From NCBI RefSeq assembly GCF_004944975.1, contig NZ_SPQG01000006.1, forward strand, positions 22,850 through 86,849: 64,000 bases of DNA. Direction: 5' to 3'. A program made the position numbers and the translations under genes. Below the pieces are notes generated by a model. The model was not told the DNA's origin. It searched no databases and saw only the letters and a list, made by a program, of their open reading frames with translations. How positions within the stretch are numbered: position 1 is the first letter of the stretch; the number at the start of each line of letters is the position of its first letter. Shown here in pieces: positions 35,345 through 44,121 of this stretch. The stretch is from Halorhabdus amylolytica. Lineage in GTDB: Archaea; Halobacteriota; Halobacteria; Halobacteriales; Haloarculaceae.

Positions 35345-35650
35345 ATGTACGTCTCCCCAGCCGTCAAATCGATCAGTCGACGTCCGATCGAGGGTGCGTC
35401 GGTGACGGTGCTGCTCCGAGTTGCTGATGGGACCGACGTGGATACTGTCGGAGATGCGGTTCGTGAAGTGGGTGGCACCGTCGAATCGGAACTGCAGTTC
35501 AGGACACTGATGGTTTCGGTAGCTCACGAGGACCTTCCGGCAGTTTGTGCGATCGATGGTATCGAATCGATCGAGACCAAGAATACGCTGGCGATCGACG
35601 CCGACGGCGCGGGCGAAGACGTCGAACAACACCGTTTTCCGGAGAACTGA
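35345..35650 (+). CDS. Small protein resembling a subtilisin-propeptide/I9-like domain
   Basis: 101-residue protein (MYVSPAVKS...). The core VTVLLRVADGTDVDTVGDAVREVGGTVESELQFRTLMVSVAHEDLPAVCAIDGIESIETKN has the beta-alpha-beta-beta-alpha-beta rhythm and ending (IDGIESIE) of inhibitor I9/propeptide domains, which chaperone or inhibit subtilases. No protease gene is adjacent. An open frame extends back to a GTG at 35216 overlapping the cassette stop, but the added residues look non-conserved, so ATG 35345 is preferred. Confidence 0.6.
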   Translation: MYVSPAVKSISRRPIEGASVTVLLRVADGTDVDTVGDAVREVGGTVESELQFRTLMVSVAHEDLPAVCAIDGIESIETKNTLAIDADGAGEDVEQHRFPEN

Positions 35651-35721
35651 CGAGGAGAGTTCGAGCGAGTGGCCGGATAGACGCAAACGTTTTGCCCACC
35701 CACAGACAACCTCGAATCAGC

Positions 35722-36180
35722 ATGCCGGACTGTCCACTCGCCGACGATTGCCCCGAATTCACCGAGCGGATCGAGGGCATGGGGTGCACTCACTACGGCG
35801 ACCGCGGGGGGGCCGAGTGGTGTAACCACTACAACCAGCCCATCTCGGATCTGAAGTCCCAGCCGGTCAAGCCGGGCGAGGAAGTCGTCGTCACCGTCGA
35901 GGATATCCACGAGAGCGGTGCCGGCGTCGGCCGGACCGAGGACGGATTCATTCTCCTGATCGACGGCGTCCTCCCCGAGGCTCGCGCACGGGTTCGCGTC
36001 ACGACAGTCCACTCGAACCACGCCCGGGCCGAGGAGATCGAACGCCTCCCTCTCGAGGACGACGAGGAAGTCCAAACGGACGAGGTGGCAGGCGATGACG
36101 AGGAGGAAGCTGGCGAGGACGGACAGGAGGGACCTGATCGCCCAGAACTCGGTAGCCGGGACAACTTCTGGGGCGCATAA
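35722..36180 (+). CDS. TRAM-domain protein with N-terminal cysteine cluster
   Basis: 152 residues. The N-terminus has cysteines and histidines that could bind metal (CPLADDC...GMGCTHYGDRGGAEWCNHY). The TRAM domain (about 48-110) is VKPGEEVVVTVEDIHESGAGVGRTEDGFILLIDGVLPEARARVRVTTVHSNHARAEEIE, an OB-like RNA-binding fold found in archaeal RNA-modifying enzymes and in stand-alone RNA chaperones. The last ~40 residues are acidic and end in GSRDNFWGA. Probably an RNA-binding protein. Confidence 0.87.
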   Translation: MPDCPLADDCPEFTERIEGMGCTHYGDRGGAEWCNHYNQPISDLKSQPVKPGEEVVVTVEDIHESGAGVGRTEDGFILLIDGVLPEARARVRVTTVHSNHARAEEIERLPLEDDEEVQTDEVAGDDEEEAGEDGQEGPDRPELGSRDNFWGA

Positions 36181-36309
36181 GTCCGCTGCGTCCGGTCGTC
36201 GCAGGCGTTACGTCTGGACAGTCCGGTTTTTCGCCGTCAACCGCTATCGGGTATGTCGATCGTTCGCTTACCCGTGGGTCTTTTTCCATCGCGGCGTTCA
36301 CCCGTTGGT

Positions 36310-37095
36310 ATGGATCTCGATCTGGCGGACAACGTCGCGCTGTGTACCGCTGCTACCAGCGGTCTCGGACTTGCGAGCGCTGAATCCCTGGCCGCGGAAG
36401 GTGCGGACGTCGTCGTCTGTGGTCGTAGCGAATCGCGACTCGAATCGGCTCGTGATCGACTCGAAGCCACGGGATCGGGCGACGTTCGTGCGATCCAGGC
36501 CGACATAACGGATCCGGATCACGCCGAGACACTGGTCGAGGAGACCGTCGAGACCTTTGGCGGGCTGGATCATCTCGTGACGAGCGCGGGTGGGCCGCCT
36601 AGTGGATCGTTCTTGGAAACGCCCACCGACGCGTGGTACGACGCCTACGACCTGCTCGTGATGGGCGTCGTGCGCATAACGCGGGCAGCCTATCCACATC
36701 TCCGGGAGAGCGAGGCGGGTTCGATCGTCAACATCACGTCCCGGTCGGTCCGGGAAGTCATCGATGATCTGGTGCTCTCGAACGCCGTTCGGCGCGCGGT
36801 CATCGGCCTGATGCAGACTCAGGCCCGCGAGTTCGCCCCTGACGTACGCGTCAACGCCGTTCTTCCGGGGGCCCACGAGACCGCCAGAATCGAGGAGTTG
36901 ATCGAGGACGCCGTCGATCGTGGGGAGTACGACAGTTACGAGGCGGGCTACGAGGACTGGGGGAGTGACGTCCCGCTGGGACGCATCGGCGAGCCCCGGG
37001 AACTGGGCGACGTGGTCGCGTTCCTATCGAGTCCACGGGCGAGTTTCATCACTGGCGTGGCGGTACCGATCGACGGCGGCTCGATCAGGGAGTGA
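36310..37095 (+). CDS. Divergent short-chain dehydrogenase (BKR-like, non-canonical active site)
   Basis: 261-residue SDR-fold protein. The cofactor motif is altered to TAATSGLGLASAESLA instead of TGxxxGIG, and the canonical YxxxK is replaced: the aligned stretch reads LVLSNAVRRAVIGLMQ, i.e. Ser and Arg in place of Tyr and Lys. These changes match the BKR-like SDR subgroup that lacks a perfect catalytic tetrad. The overall fold remains (NVALC, DITDPDHAETLVEE, SAGGPPSG, INITSRS, NAVLPGAHETAR, ITGVAVPIDGGS). Activity and substrate are uncertain. ATG 36310 is preferred over an in-frame ATG at 36253. Confidence 0.83.
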   Translation: MDLDLADNVALCTAATSGLGLASAESLAAEGADVVVCGRSESRLESARDRLEATGSGDVRAIQADITDPDHAETLVEETVETFGGLDHLVTSAGGPPSGSFLETPTDAWYDAYDLLVMGVVRITRAAYPHLRESEAGSIVNITSRSVREVIDDLVLSNAVRRAVIGLMQTQAREFAPDVRVNAVLPGAHETARIEELIEDAVDRGEYDSYEAGYEDWGSDVPLGRIGEPRELGDVVAFLSSPRASFITGVAVPIDGGSIRE

Positions 37096-37128
37096 CGGCG
37101 CTCCGGATCGGTGAGGGGCGGGAACGAC

Positions 37129-37335
37129 TCACTTGAGTTCGGGACGGGCCATCGATAGTGCGATCATCACGCCGACAGAGACGATCGCGACGGCCATCGC
37201 GCCAACGTAACCGACCGGCGGAAGCCCGCCCCACGGCGGGTTCGGGAAGAAGAAGTCGACGATCAACACGCCGATCATACTCAGCGACGCCAGCACCGAG
37301 AGGGCGAACAGCCAGAACCAGACGTACCCGCGCAT
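37129..37335 (-). CDS. Small two-helix membrane protein
   Basis: 68 residues with two hydrophobic helices (YVWFWLFALSVLASLSMIGVLIVDFFF and VGYVGAMAVAIVSVGVMIALSM) separated by PNPPWGGLPP. No family recognised. It sits 40 bp downstream of the ABC-2 permease on the same strand, so it may be part of that exporter operon. The start (MRGYVWF) is taken at the first plausible ATG before the helix; the frame is open further upstream. Confidence 0.65.
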   Translation of the reverse strand: MRGYVWFWLFALSVLASLSMIGVLIVDFFFPNPPWGGLPPVGYVGAMAVAIVSVGVMIALSMARPELK

Positions 37336-37375
37336 AGGTCCGGATTCTCCGGGCGAACTAAAGGAACTTCCGGGA

Positions 37376-38989
37376 TCACGGTCGATCGAGATCGATGTCC
37401 CGGAATCGACGAGTGGCGTACCAGTATCCACCGGCAGCGATGACCCCGAGCACGATCGTGTACCCGGCCAGGAGTCCGACGCCTTCGAGTGCGTATTCCG
37501 TTAGCGTCAGCCACAGCAGTCCGAAGCCGATCGCGCCGACGGCCATCCCGCCCATGAAGAACGCGATCGTGATCAGCAACGAGGGATGGGCCCGTTCGAC
37601 ACTCATGTACTCGCGGCGTTCGAACTTCGGGACGGCGGCTCCCAATCCGAGTGCCGTCCCCACGCCGGCGACGACCAGCAGGACGGCGAGCAGCGACTGT
37701 CCGAGGACGAAGGCGGGCGAATATTCGACCAGTCCGAGCGGGGTCCCCACTCCGATCCCGACTACCAGTCCGAGGACGATCCCGGCGAGCATGCGTCCCC
37801 GGAGGAGCGGGCCGATCGCGGGGACACTCGTCAGCAGGAGTGAGAGCTGATCCCGGTCGTCGCCCAGCGGGTTCAAACAGAACGCGCCGCCCGCGAGGAT
37901 CGATCCTGCGATGACCATCCCGGGGGGACCGATCGTCAATAGCGTGTGTGGATCCTCCAGAGCCGTCCCGCTCATGCCGAGCGCGCCGAACAGCACCGGC
38001 GTGAGGTGGGCGAGCGTTCGGGGGTCTCGGCGGGTCCGCAATAGGTATCGCCAGGCGATCCGACTCGCCGGCGTGAGATCGAACACTCTCGGCACGTCGT
38101 CGGTACCCTCGATACGGGGTGTCCTCCCGTCGCCGCCGACGTCACGGACGAGCATGTGTGTCTCGACGCGGATCGCGGCGACGAGCCCGAGCGGCGCGAT
38201 CACGAGCAGCGCCGCGCTGATGACGATACCGAGTGCCTCGATCGTCGCCCCCAGTGGCGCGAACACGAGGCTAGCGTACGCCTGTAGTGGCCCACCCGGC
38301 AGTATCGATCCGATCGACCCTGGTTTCAGGTAACTCCCGTCCTCGAACATCGGCGCCAACGCGGCCTGGGTCCCGACGAAGATCGCGATAATGAGCCCCA
38401 CGAACACCGTCGCACGGATCCACAGCGACACCTGTACTCGCTCGTTGACGTATCTGGCGCCGTCACCGACGAGTCTTCCAGCGACCAGCCCAATAGCCGC
38501 CACCGGAAGGGAACCGATACCCACGAGGACGGGAACCAGTGGACTGCCGGCCCCGACGCCGACGCCCGCGAGCAGGACGACTCCGGCGGGGACGAGGCCG
38601 GCCAATCCTTCCATGGTCCGCGTGACGAACCGACCGAGCGAGACGGCCGCCGGCGGGATCGACGTCCGGATCAGCGGCCCGACGACGCCGACCCGTGACT
38701 GGTTGAACCCACCGACGAACCCGACGTATCCGCCGGCGAAAACGACGCCGAGGTAGCTCGCGGCGAGCGTCCCGATCGGGAGCGCTCCGCTCGCGGCCGC
38801 CCGTCCGAATCCGGTCGCCTCCCCCCACAGGAGCAGTGGGAAGCCGACCGCCATCAACAGCATGAATCCCGTCCCCACGGTCTGACGGAGGTTTCCGCGA
38901 ACGTTGCGAACGGTCGTGAGAAGCTCGACCCTCGCAAGTGTCCAGGCCGCCCTGAACGTTCCCTCGCTGGATCGTTTCGTCCCCGTCAT
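37376..38989 (-). CDS. ABC-2 type exporter permease
   Basis: 537-residue membrane protein with around a dozen helices, partner of the ATPase encoded immediately upstream; the two genes overlap by four bases (ATGA). The N-terminus (RAAWTLARVELLTTVRNVRGNLRQTVGTGFMLLMAVGFPLLL) is typical of haloarchaeal ABC-2-like permeases, and a cytoplasmic central loop contains RIAWRYLLRTRRDPRTLAHLTPVLFG. Exported substrate unknown; antibiotic, lipid or peptide efflux are all possible. Confidence 0.86.
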   Translation of the reverse strand: MTGTKRSSEGTFRAAWTLARVELLTTVRNVRGNLRQTVGTGFMLLMAVGFPLLLWGEATGFGRAAASGALPIGTLAASYLGVVFAGGYVGFVGGFNQSRVGVVGPLIRTSIPPAAVSLGRFVTRTMEGLAGLVPAGVVLLAGVGVGAGSPLVPVLVGIGSLPVAAIGLVAGRLVGDGARYVNERVQVSLWIRATVFVGLIIAIFVGTQAALAPMFEDGSYLKPGSIGSILPGGPLQAYASLVFAPLGATIEALGIVISAALLVIAPLGLVAAIRVETHMLVRDVGGDGRTPRIEGTDDVPRVFDLTPASRIAWRYLLRTRRDPRTLAHLTPVLFGALGMSGTALEDPHTLLTIGPPGMVIAGSILAGGAFCLNPLGDDRDQLSLLLTSVPAIGPLLRGRMLAGIVLGLVVGIGVGTPLGLVEYSPAFVLGQSLLAVLLVVAGVGTALGLGAAVPKFERREYMSVERAHPSLLITIAFFMGGMAVGAIGFGLLWLTLTEYALEGVGLLAGYTIVLGVIAAGGYWYATRRFRDIDLDRP

Positions 38990-39741
38990 TGCCAGGCTGT
39001 CGAAGGATCCGCGGTCAATTCGAGGAACGCATCTTCGAGGTCCCCTTCGCCGTCGTCGCTGGCTCCGGCGAGCCCGTCGGGCGATCCTTCCGAGACCAGC
39101 CGACCGTCATAGAGGACGCCTACCCGGTCGGCGATCTCCTCGACGACCGGCAGGATGTGTGTCGAGAGGAACACCGTCGTCTCACCGGCGGCTAGCTCGA
39201 CGATCAACTCCCGGAGAGTCTTGGCCGCCCGGGGATCGAGTCCGGAAGTCGGTTCGTCGAGGAAGACCACTGCCGGGTCGTGCTGGACGGCCTGGATGAA
39301 CGCCGTCTTCTGTTTCATCCCCTTTGAGTAGCCGTCGATGCGCCGATCGAGATCCGATTTCAACTCGAGCGCATCGGCGATCTCCAGTGCTCGATTTTTG
39401 ACCTGGTGCCAGGGCACGTTTCGCAGGTCGGCGGCGAAGTGCAATTGTTCGCGTCCGGTCAGCTCGCGGTACAGCGGTGGCTCCTCGGGTAGGAGCCCGA
39501 TGTGATCGACGAGACTTGAGCGATCGGCACAGTGGACGCCGTCGACGAACGCGTCGCCGTTCGTCGGCTCGCTCAGTCCTGTCAGGATCCGCATCGTCGT
39601 GGTCTTGCCTGCACCGTTCGGTCCGAGGAAGCCGTAAACGACGCCCTCGGGCACTTCGAGACCCAGGCCATCGACGGCCGTCGTCTCCCCGTAGCGCTTG
39701 GTGATCTCCCTCGCGGTGATCGCGTTCCCGTCGGCTGTCAT
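38986..39741 (-). CDS. ABC-2 type exporter ATP-binding protein
   Basis: 251-residue ATPase of the CcmA/NatA-like exporter group. Walker A GPNGAGKTTT, Q-loop LLPEEPPLYRELTGREQL, signature YSKGMKQKTAFIQA, Walker B VVFLDEPTSGLD and H-loop FLSTHIL are all present. Short C-terminal tail with DGEGDLEDAFLELTAD typical of exporter ATPases. It precedes and overlaps the permease gene. Its start at 39741 is followed upstream by the repeat-bearing gap before the next minus-strand gene. Confidence 0.93.
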   Translation of the reverse strand: MTADGNAITAREITKRYGETTAVDGLGLEVPEGVVYGFLGPNGAGKTTTMRILTGLSEPTNGDAFVDGVHCADRSSLVDHIGLLPEEPPLYRELTGREQLHFAADLRNVPWHQVKNRALEIADALELKSDLDRRIDGYSKGMKQKTAFIQAVQHDPAVVFLDEPTSGLDPRAAKTLRELIVELAAGETTVFLSTHILPVVEEIADRVGVLYDGRLVSEGSPDGLAGASDDGEGDLEDAFLELTADPSTAWQ

Positions 39742-39814
39742 TGCCCGCCCTTCGCCGACACCGCTAATAATAGGTCCCCCACGACTGCACGCACTGCAGT
39801 CGGTCTCCCTGGCC

Positions 39815-39912
39815 CCACTCGCTCACTACGTTTCGATCGGCTCTTGAGTTCTCCTCGCTCACCATGTTGCGACTGTTTCTCGGGATCCACTCGCTCACCA
39901 CGTTTCGATCGT
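39815..39912. repeat. Three short direct repeats downstream of and spanning a gene stop
   Basis: Copies at 39815-39839, 39853-39875 and 39888-39912 share the core CTCGCTCACNANGTTNCGA. The copy at 39888-39912 contains the stop codon of the minus-strand gene at 39895. On the minus strand the motif reads CGAAACGTGGTGAGCGAG. Function unknown; it lies in the gap before the ABC ATPase start. Confidence 0.75.
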
Positions 39913-40182
39913 CCCCGAACGGATGTCTTCGACGCATCCCTGACAATCGGAGTGCTCCGGATCGAAGCACTGGGGACGTCCGTCCTCGTCTACGCTAACC
40001 GTTCGCCGTTCCGCGTGACGGCGGCAGACGATCCGGGCCTCCCCATCCTCGGAAAGCGGAAGGTCCGCGCGGGCCGACCGCTTGGCGTCGTCGTAAGCGT
40101 TCCTGGCTTCGGCCAGCTGTCGACCTGCAGACCGGAGGCTCGACCGGACGACCGCCGGGAGTCGATCCCTGTCCTCGGCCAT
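39895..40182 (-). CDS. Small haloarchaeal protein with possible metal-binding cysteines
   Basis: 95-residue acidic/basic-mixed protein, unrecognised but with the look of a conserved haloarchaeal DUF. The N-terminal half is a helix (MAEDRDRLPAVVRSSLRSAGRQLAEARNAYDDAKRSARADLPL); the second half has IVCRRHAERRTVSVDEDGRPQCFDPEHSDCQGCVEDI with C/H residues that could hold zinc. The start MAEDRD (40182) fits; the frame is open further upstream. The stop lies within a repeated sequence. Confidence 0.72.
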   Translation of the reverse strand: MAEDRDRLPAVVRSSLRSAGRQLAEARNAYDDAKRSARADLPLSEDGEARIVCRRHAERRTVSVDEDGRPQCFDPEHSDCQGCVEDIRSGTIETW

Positions 40183-40346
40183 ACGAATCCTCCGGTCTCC
40201 CGACTCAAGAACTTTCTTGCCGCGCACACGCCCGTTACTCGCTCTCGTCGTGACTTTCACTTCCGGCCCGGTCGCCGCGACTTTAAGTAGGAGGGCGACC
40301 TACTATCGGGTGTCTCCCATCGAAAACACGCGGAGACAGCACAGCC

Positions 40347-41282
40347 ATGACGGATTTGCATACCCATGCGGAAGAGATACACGAGCAGTTCGACGACCAG
40401 CTAGACGTCTCTCTTGAGGAGATCGAGGAGCGACTGGACACGCTGGTCAACGAGTACCAGGTCCCCATCAGCGAGGCCCGCCGGAGCGTCACTAACTCCT
40501 ATCTCGACGAGGCAGGACTGGATCGCGAGGACATCGGCGGCGGTGGAGGCGGCAACGAGACGGTCCAGGCCGCCGACGTCGACGCGCCAGAGGAGTGGGT
40601 CGACATGACGGCGAAGGTCGTCGAACTCTGGGAGCCCCGGAGCGACGCCGTCGCTCAGGTCGGCCTGCTTGGCGACGAGACTGGGACGATCAAGTTCACC
40701 AAGTGGTCGAAGTCCGATCTTCAGGAACTGGCGGAGGGCGAGACCTACCACCTTCGGAACGTCGTCACCGACGAGTACCAGGGACGGTTCTCGGTCAAAC
40801 TCAACCGGACGACGGTCATCGAGGGGGCCGACGAGGAGATCGAGGTCGGCGACGACGCCCTCGAGGTCGAAGGGGCCTTAGTCGACATCCAGAGCGGCAG
40901 CGGGCTGATCAAGCGCTGTCCAGAGGACGATTGCACGCGCGTCCTCCAGAACGGCCGCTGTTCCGAACACGGTGAGGTCGAGGGCGAGTTCGACCTCCGG
41001 ATCAAGGGCGTACTCGACGACGGCGAGGAAGTCACCGAGGTCATCTTCGATCAGGAAGCCACCGAGAACTTGACTGGCGTGACCTTAGAGGAGGCCAAGG
41101 ACATGGCCATGGACGCGCTCGACACGAGCGTCGTCGAGGAGGAGATGCAGGGGACGATCATGGGCCGGTACTACCGCGTCGAGGGGCCGACCTTCGGGCG
41201 GTACCTGTTGGCCGACGAGGTCGAGACGCTGACCGAGGCGGTCGATCCTGAAGCCGCCCTCATCAAGGCGAGGTCGATATAA
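40347..41282 (+). CDS. rpa3: Single-stranded DNA-binding protein RPA3-type
   Basis: Replication protein A homologue, 311 residues, binding single-stranded DNA in replication and repair. An acidic helical N-terminus (about 1-60) and a Gly linker precede an OB-fold (about 80-170: DMTAKVVELWEPRSDAVAQVGLLGDETGTIKFTKWSKSDLQELAEGETY) and a second OB-like part interrupted by a zinc finger (CPEDDCTRVLQNGRCSEHGE). Length, single finger and downstream partner match haloarchaeal Rpa3 rather than Rpa1 or Rpa2. The stop overlaps the start of the rpap3 gene (TAATG). Confidence 0.93.
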   Translation: MTDLHTHAEEIHEQFDDQLDVSLEEIEERLDTLVNEYQVPISEARRSVTNSYLDEAGLDREDIGGGGGGNETVQAADVDAPEEWVDMTAKVVELWEPRSDAVAQVGLLGDETGTIKFTKWSKSDLQELAEGETYHLRNVVTDEYQGRFSVKLNRTTVIEGADEEIEVGDDALEVEGALVDIQSGSGLIKRCPEDDCTRVLQNGRCSEHGEVEGEFDLRIKGVLDDGEEVTEVIFDQEATENLTGVTLEEAKDMAMDALDTSVVEEEMQGTIMGRYYRVEGPTFGRYLLADEVETLTEAVDPEAALIKARSI

Positions 41283-41896
41283 TGGCGGCGACGCCGACCC
41301 GCGAGGTCGCTCGTCGGGTGTTCGCGGGCGAGTTCAACGACGCGACCTACACGTTCAAGGAGAGTGATGACGATCGCGCGCCGGTGTACGTCCTCTTGCC
41401 GACGGGAGAACGCGCCAATCGGGTGTTCGTCGTGGGGACGCTGACCGAGACCGAGGACGTCGGCGAGGACAGCGAGTACTGGCAGGGGCGGGTCGTCGAT
41501 CCCAACGGCGACACGTTCTTCATGTACGCCGGGCAGTACCAGCCCGACGCCGCTTCGATGCTCCGGGAACTCGAACCGCCGGCGTACGTCGCCGTGGTAG
41601 GCAAGCCCCGTACCTACGAGACCGACGACGGCGAGGTCAACGTCTCGATCAGGCCCGAGTCGATCACGCCAGTCAACGAGGGGACGCGCGATCGCTGGGT
41701 CGTCGAGACGGCCGAGCGAACGCTCGAACGCGTCCAGGGCTATCGCGATGCCGACCCGACCCAGGACGACTACGCCCCGGATGAGTACGTCCGGATGGCC
41801 CACGAGGAGTACGAACCGGCGATCGATAACTATCGCCGGCTGGCGGTCGAGGCCCTAGAGAGTCTCGAGGACGAGGCGGCCGATCCCGAGACCTGA
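41282..41896 (+). CDS. rpap3: RPA-associated protein Rpap3
   Basis: 204-residue COG3390 protein, the obligate partner of RPA3 in haloarchaea. Signatures: REVARRVFAGEFNDATYTFKESDDDRAPVYVLLPTGERANRVFVVGTLTETEDVG and QGRVVDPNGDTFFMYAGQYQPDAASMLRELEPPAYVAVVGKPRTY (OB-fold), plus a helical acidic tail. Its ATG overlaps the rpa3 stop, indicating coupled translation and a protein complex. Confidence 0.93.
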   Translation: MAATPTREVARRVFAGEFNDATYTFKESDDDRAPVYVLLPTGERANRVFVVGTLTETEDVGEDSEYWQGRVVDPNGDTFFMYAGQYQPDAASMLRELEPPAYVAVVGKPRTYETDDGEVNVSIRPESITPVNEGTRDRWVVETAERTLERVQGYRDADPTQDDYAPDEYVRMAHEEYEPAIDNYRRLAVEALESLEDEAADPET

Positions 41897-41991
41897 CCGC
41901 CCCGTCGTATTGCCACGATTCGCGCATTTTGGCCGGTGAGCGACCGTCTGACAAATCATTAAGTAGCTGGACGACCGATCGTCCGGCAACG

Positions 41992-42420
41992 ATGAGCAAC
42001 AAGAACAAGACGATCTCCTTTCGGGTCAGCGAGGCGAAGTTCGAGACCCTCCGGGAGATCGCCGAGGAGCGTGACATCTCACTGTCTGCGGTCTTCCGGG
42101 ACTATGTCGACATGCTCGTCGACCACAGCGGAAAGGTCGAGGTCGTCCCGGAACACGAACTCAACGGCGGCGAGGAGGGAGACGACGACTCGTTCCCGCC
42201 GACGGTCGAGGTTCCGAAGGCCTTCGTCCGCGAGCACGAGCGCCTGGAACTGGAGGCCGATCACCTCCGGGAGCAACTCGAAGAATACCGTCGATACGTG
42301 ACAAAACTCCGCGAGGAAGTCGACGGCGACGAGGAGGTCATCATGCTCGAAGATCTGGACGGCGACGAAGAGGACAGCGAGTCGGCCTACCGGATCGGCG
42401 AGTTCGAGGAGACGCTGTAG
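41992..42420 (+). CDS. Ribbon-helix-helix (CopG-type) DNA-binding regulator with coiled-coil tail
   Basis: 142-residue protein. Residues 1-45 form the RHH domain (NKTISFRVSEAKFETLREIAEERDISLSAVFRDYVDML); a variable acidic linker and a coiled-coil (AFVREHERLELEADHLREQLEEYRRYVTKLREEV) follow, then an acidic tail. The arrangement (RHH plus coiled-coil) recalls the haloarchaeal cell-division regulator CdrL, but ftsZ2/cdrS are not here, so that name is only a possibility. ATG 41992 follows an AT-rich TCATTAAGTAG at -35 to -25, a plausible TATA box. Confidence 0.8.
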   Translation: MSNKNKTISFRVSEAKFETLREIAEERDISLSAVFRDYVDMLVDHSGKVEVVPEHELNGGEEGDDDSFPPTVEVPKAFVREHERLELEADHLREQLEEYRRYVTKLREEVDGDEEVIMLEDLDGDEEDSESAYRIGEFEETL

Positions 42421-42434
42421 CTTTTCTTCGACGC

Positions 42435-42947
42435 CTAGAGTAACTGTTCGCGTCGCTGTTTTGCCTGTTCGGCTACGTCCCGCTCTCTGTCGACGTCAGC
42501 CAGCGATTCGATCGCTTCCAGCGTCCGGACCGAGTTGTCGAGAAAGGAAAGCACGTCGCCGGGATAGGCATATAGCATGTACTCGTCGCCCATCACGTCG
42601 ACGATGGCGTCCGGACCGAGTCCTCCGGCACGCAACTCCAGTAGATAGCGGACGAACTTTTCCTCGGGGTGCCCACAATGGGGTGCCGAGTCGCAGTCAC
42701 AGTCCATGAAGTCCTCGGCGAAATCGAGGACCCGATCCTGTGTGGCGTCGTCCAACTTCGCCAGGTTCTCCCCGTGGAAGAGTACGTCCAGCGTCGCGCC
42801 GGAGAAGGCACTCTTCGGGAACGAGGTCTCTAGCTGGGAGACGAGCTGGCGGTGATTCTTGACGTAGATCTTGTCGGTGATCGCCACGACAACTGCATCG
42901 AAGGTATGGTCGGTCAAAAGCGTCCCGGAAGTAACGACGGCACCCAT
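42435..42947 (-). CDS. Conserved haloarchaeal protein, helicase-associated DUF-like
   Basis: 170-residue protein starting MGAVVTSGTLL. The core TDKIYVKNHRQLVSQLETSFPKSAFSGATLDVLFHGENLAKLDDATQDRVLDFAEDFMDCDCDSAPHCGHPEEKFVRYLLELRAGGLGPDAIVDVMGDEYMLYAYPGDVLSFLDNSVRTLEAIESLA has a CDCDSAPHCGHPE cysteine/histidine cluster that likely binds metal. From memory it resembles the DUF5814 region attached to haloarchaeal superfamily II helicases, here as a stand-alone gene; I cannot verify this. The frame is open to 43073, but the extra residues look non-coding. Confidence 0.68.
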   Translation of the reverse strand: MGAVVTSGTLLTDHTFDAVVVAITDKIYVKNHRQLVSQLETSFPKSAFSGATLDVLFHGENLAKLDDATQDRVLDFAEDFMDCDCDSAPHCGHPEEKFVRYLLELRAGGLGPDAIVDVMGDEYMLYAYPGDVLSFLDNSVRTLEAIESLADVDRERDVAEQAKQRREQLL

Positions 42948-43100
42948 CGACGGGGGAACGTCCCCCTGCCACGACCCGCTGATCGTGGTTCCACATCGCG
43001 CCGATCCGGAGACGACGGATACCGGCAACGGGGTACAGCAGTCCGGCCGAGTCGTAACGTATTTGAACGACAACTAGGTAGTTAGAGGTGCTCTCAGCGT

Positions 43101-43174
43101 GTCCGGGTTAGGGTAGTGGTTATCCTTCAGCCTTGTGGAGGCTGAGACGCGGGTTCGATTCTCGCACCCGGACC
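43101..43174 (+). tRNA. tRNA-His (anticodon GTG)
   Basis: Cloverleaf folds cleanly: acceptor GTCCGGG/CCCGGAC (43101-43107 with 43167-43173), anticodon stem TCAGCC/GGCTGA with loop TTGTGGA giving anticodon GTG, T-arm GCGGG/CTCGC with loop TTCGATT, discriminator C at 43174 as expected for histidine tRNA. Position -1 is T, so the G-1 identity base must be added after transcription or by alternative processing. No intron; CCA not encoded. An AT-rich HNH endonuclease gene follows 81 bp later. Confidence 0.95.
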
Positions 43175-43255
43175 TTATTTTCACGATTCACAAACATGAA
43201 TTTTATTTGGAGCTGACGACTCTCGTTTATTATACAGTGCGGTGGCAAAGTACTT

Positions 43256-44076
43256 GTGCAGGAATTTCAGTGTCCGACGTGTGAGCGCGTGTTCGAAACG
43301 CGGCGTGGTCTTGGCATCCATCATAGCCGTCGCCACGGTGAGCAACTGCCGAATCGAGAGTGTGCTGAATGTGGCGAGCAGTTTTACTGTGAATACGAGA
43401 AAAATACTGTTCGGAGGACTGTCGATCGAAGGCGATATCGTACGCAGGCGAACAAAATCCGAAGTACTCCGGTGGCAAGGAGACGACGACCTGCGACAGC
43501 TGTGGCACGGAATTTGAGTACTACCCCTCTGAGAAGGAGGGGGTTCTATGCAGCACTTGTGTCGAATCCGTTTCATGGCGGGAGTTGCCCGAAATCGACG
43601 GACCGGCTAATCCACGCTGGAACGGTGGGAAAGCGACGGTATCGTGTGACGTTTGCGGGACGACCGTCGAACGATATCCAAGTGAGATGGAAGGTGAAGT
43701 GACCCTCTGTAGTCCAGACTGTCACCACAAATGGCTCTCCGACGCTTTCAGCGGTAATGGTCATCCAAACTGGCGAGGTGGTGACACCGGAAACTACGGT
43801 CAGGGCTGGAACGCAGTCCGCCGCGAAGCGCTCGAACGCGACGAATACGAGTGCGTACACTGTGGAATTGACTCCGATAGTCTCGGTCGGAATCCCGACG
43901 TCCATCATATCATTCCCGTTCGATCTTTTGTTACATCAAATAGACATGGAAAAACTGATGCCCACACCATCGACAATGTCGTTTCCTTGTGCCCGTCCTG
44001 CCATCGCCGGGCGGAGTTCGGAAATATCGAAGCGGCCACACTTCGAACGGAAGCAAATATCGTGAATTCGGACTGA
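43256..44076 (+). pseudogene. HNH endonuclease with zinc-ribbon repeats, frameshifted
   Basis: Reads as one ~273-residue protein if one base is restored in the A-run at 43400-43404 (five A instead of six). First part: a C2H2 finger (FQCPTCERVFETRRGLGIHHSRRH) and CAECGEQFYCEYEKK; past the shift the sequence continues YCSEDCRSKAISYAGEQNPKYSGG, then repeated CDSCG and CDVCG ribbons and an HNH domain (YECVHCGIDSDSLGRNPDVHHIIPVRS...CPSCHRR). GTG start with a TATA-like TTTATTATAC about 25 bp upstream. GC is lower than neighbours and it abuts tRNA-His: signs of transfer. Could be real decay, slippage or a sequencing error. Confidence 0.8.
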
Positions 44077-44121
44077 TGTTCCAACTGATTTCAGTCACCT
44101 ATCGTTCGGAGTAGCTATCCG

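Noticed and set aside
43101..44076. tRNA-His as integration site of a complete mobile element
   Set aside because: No integrase and no second copy of the tRNA 3' end is visible within the window; only the low GC and HNH remnant support transfer.
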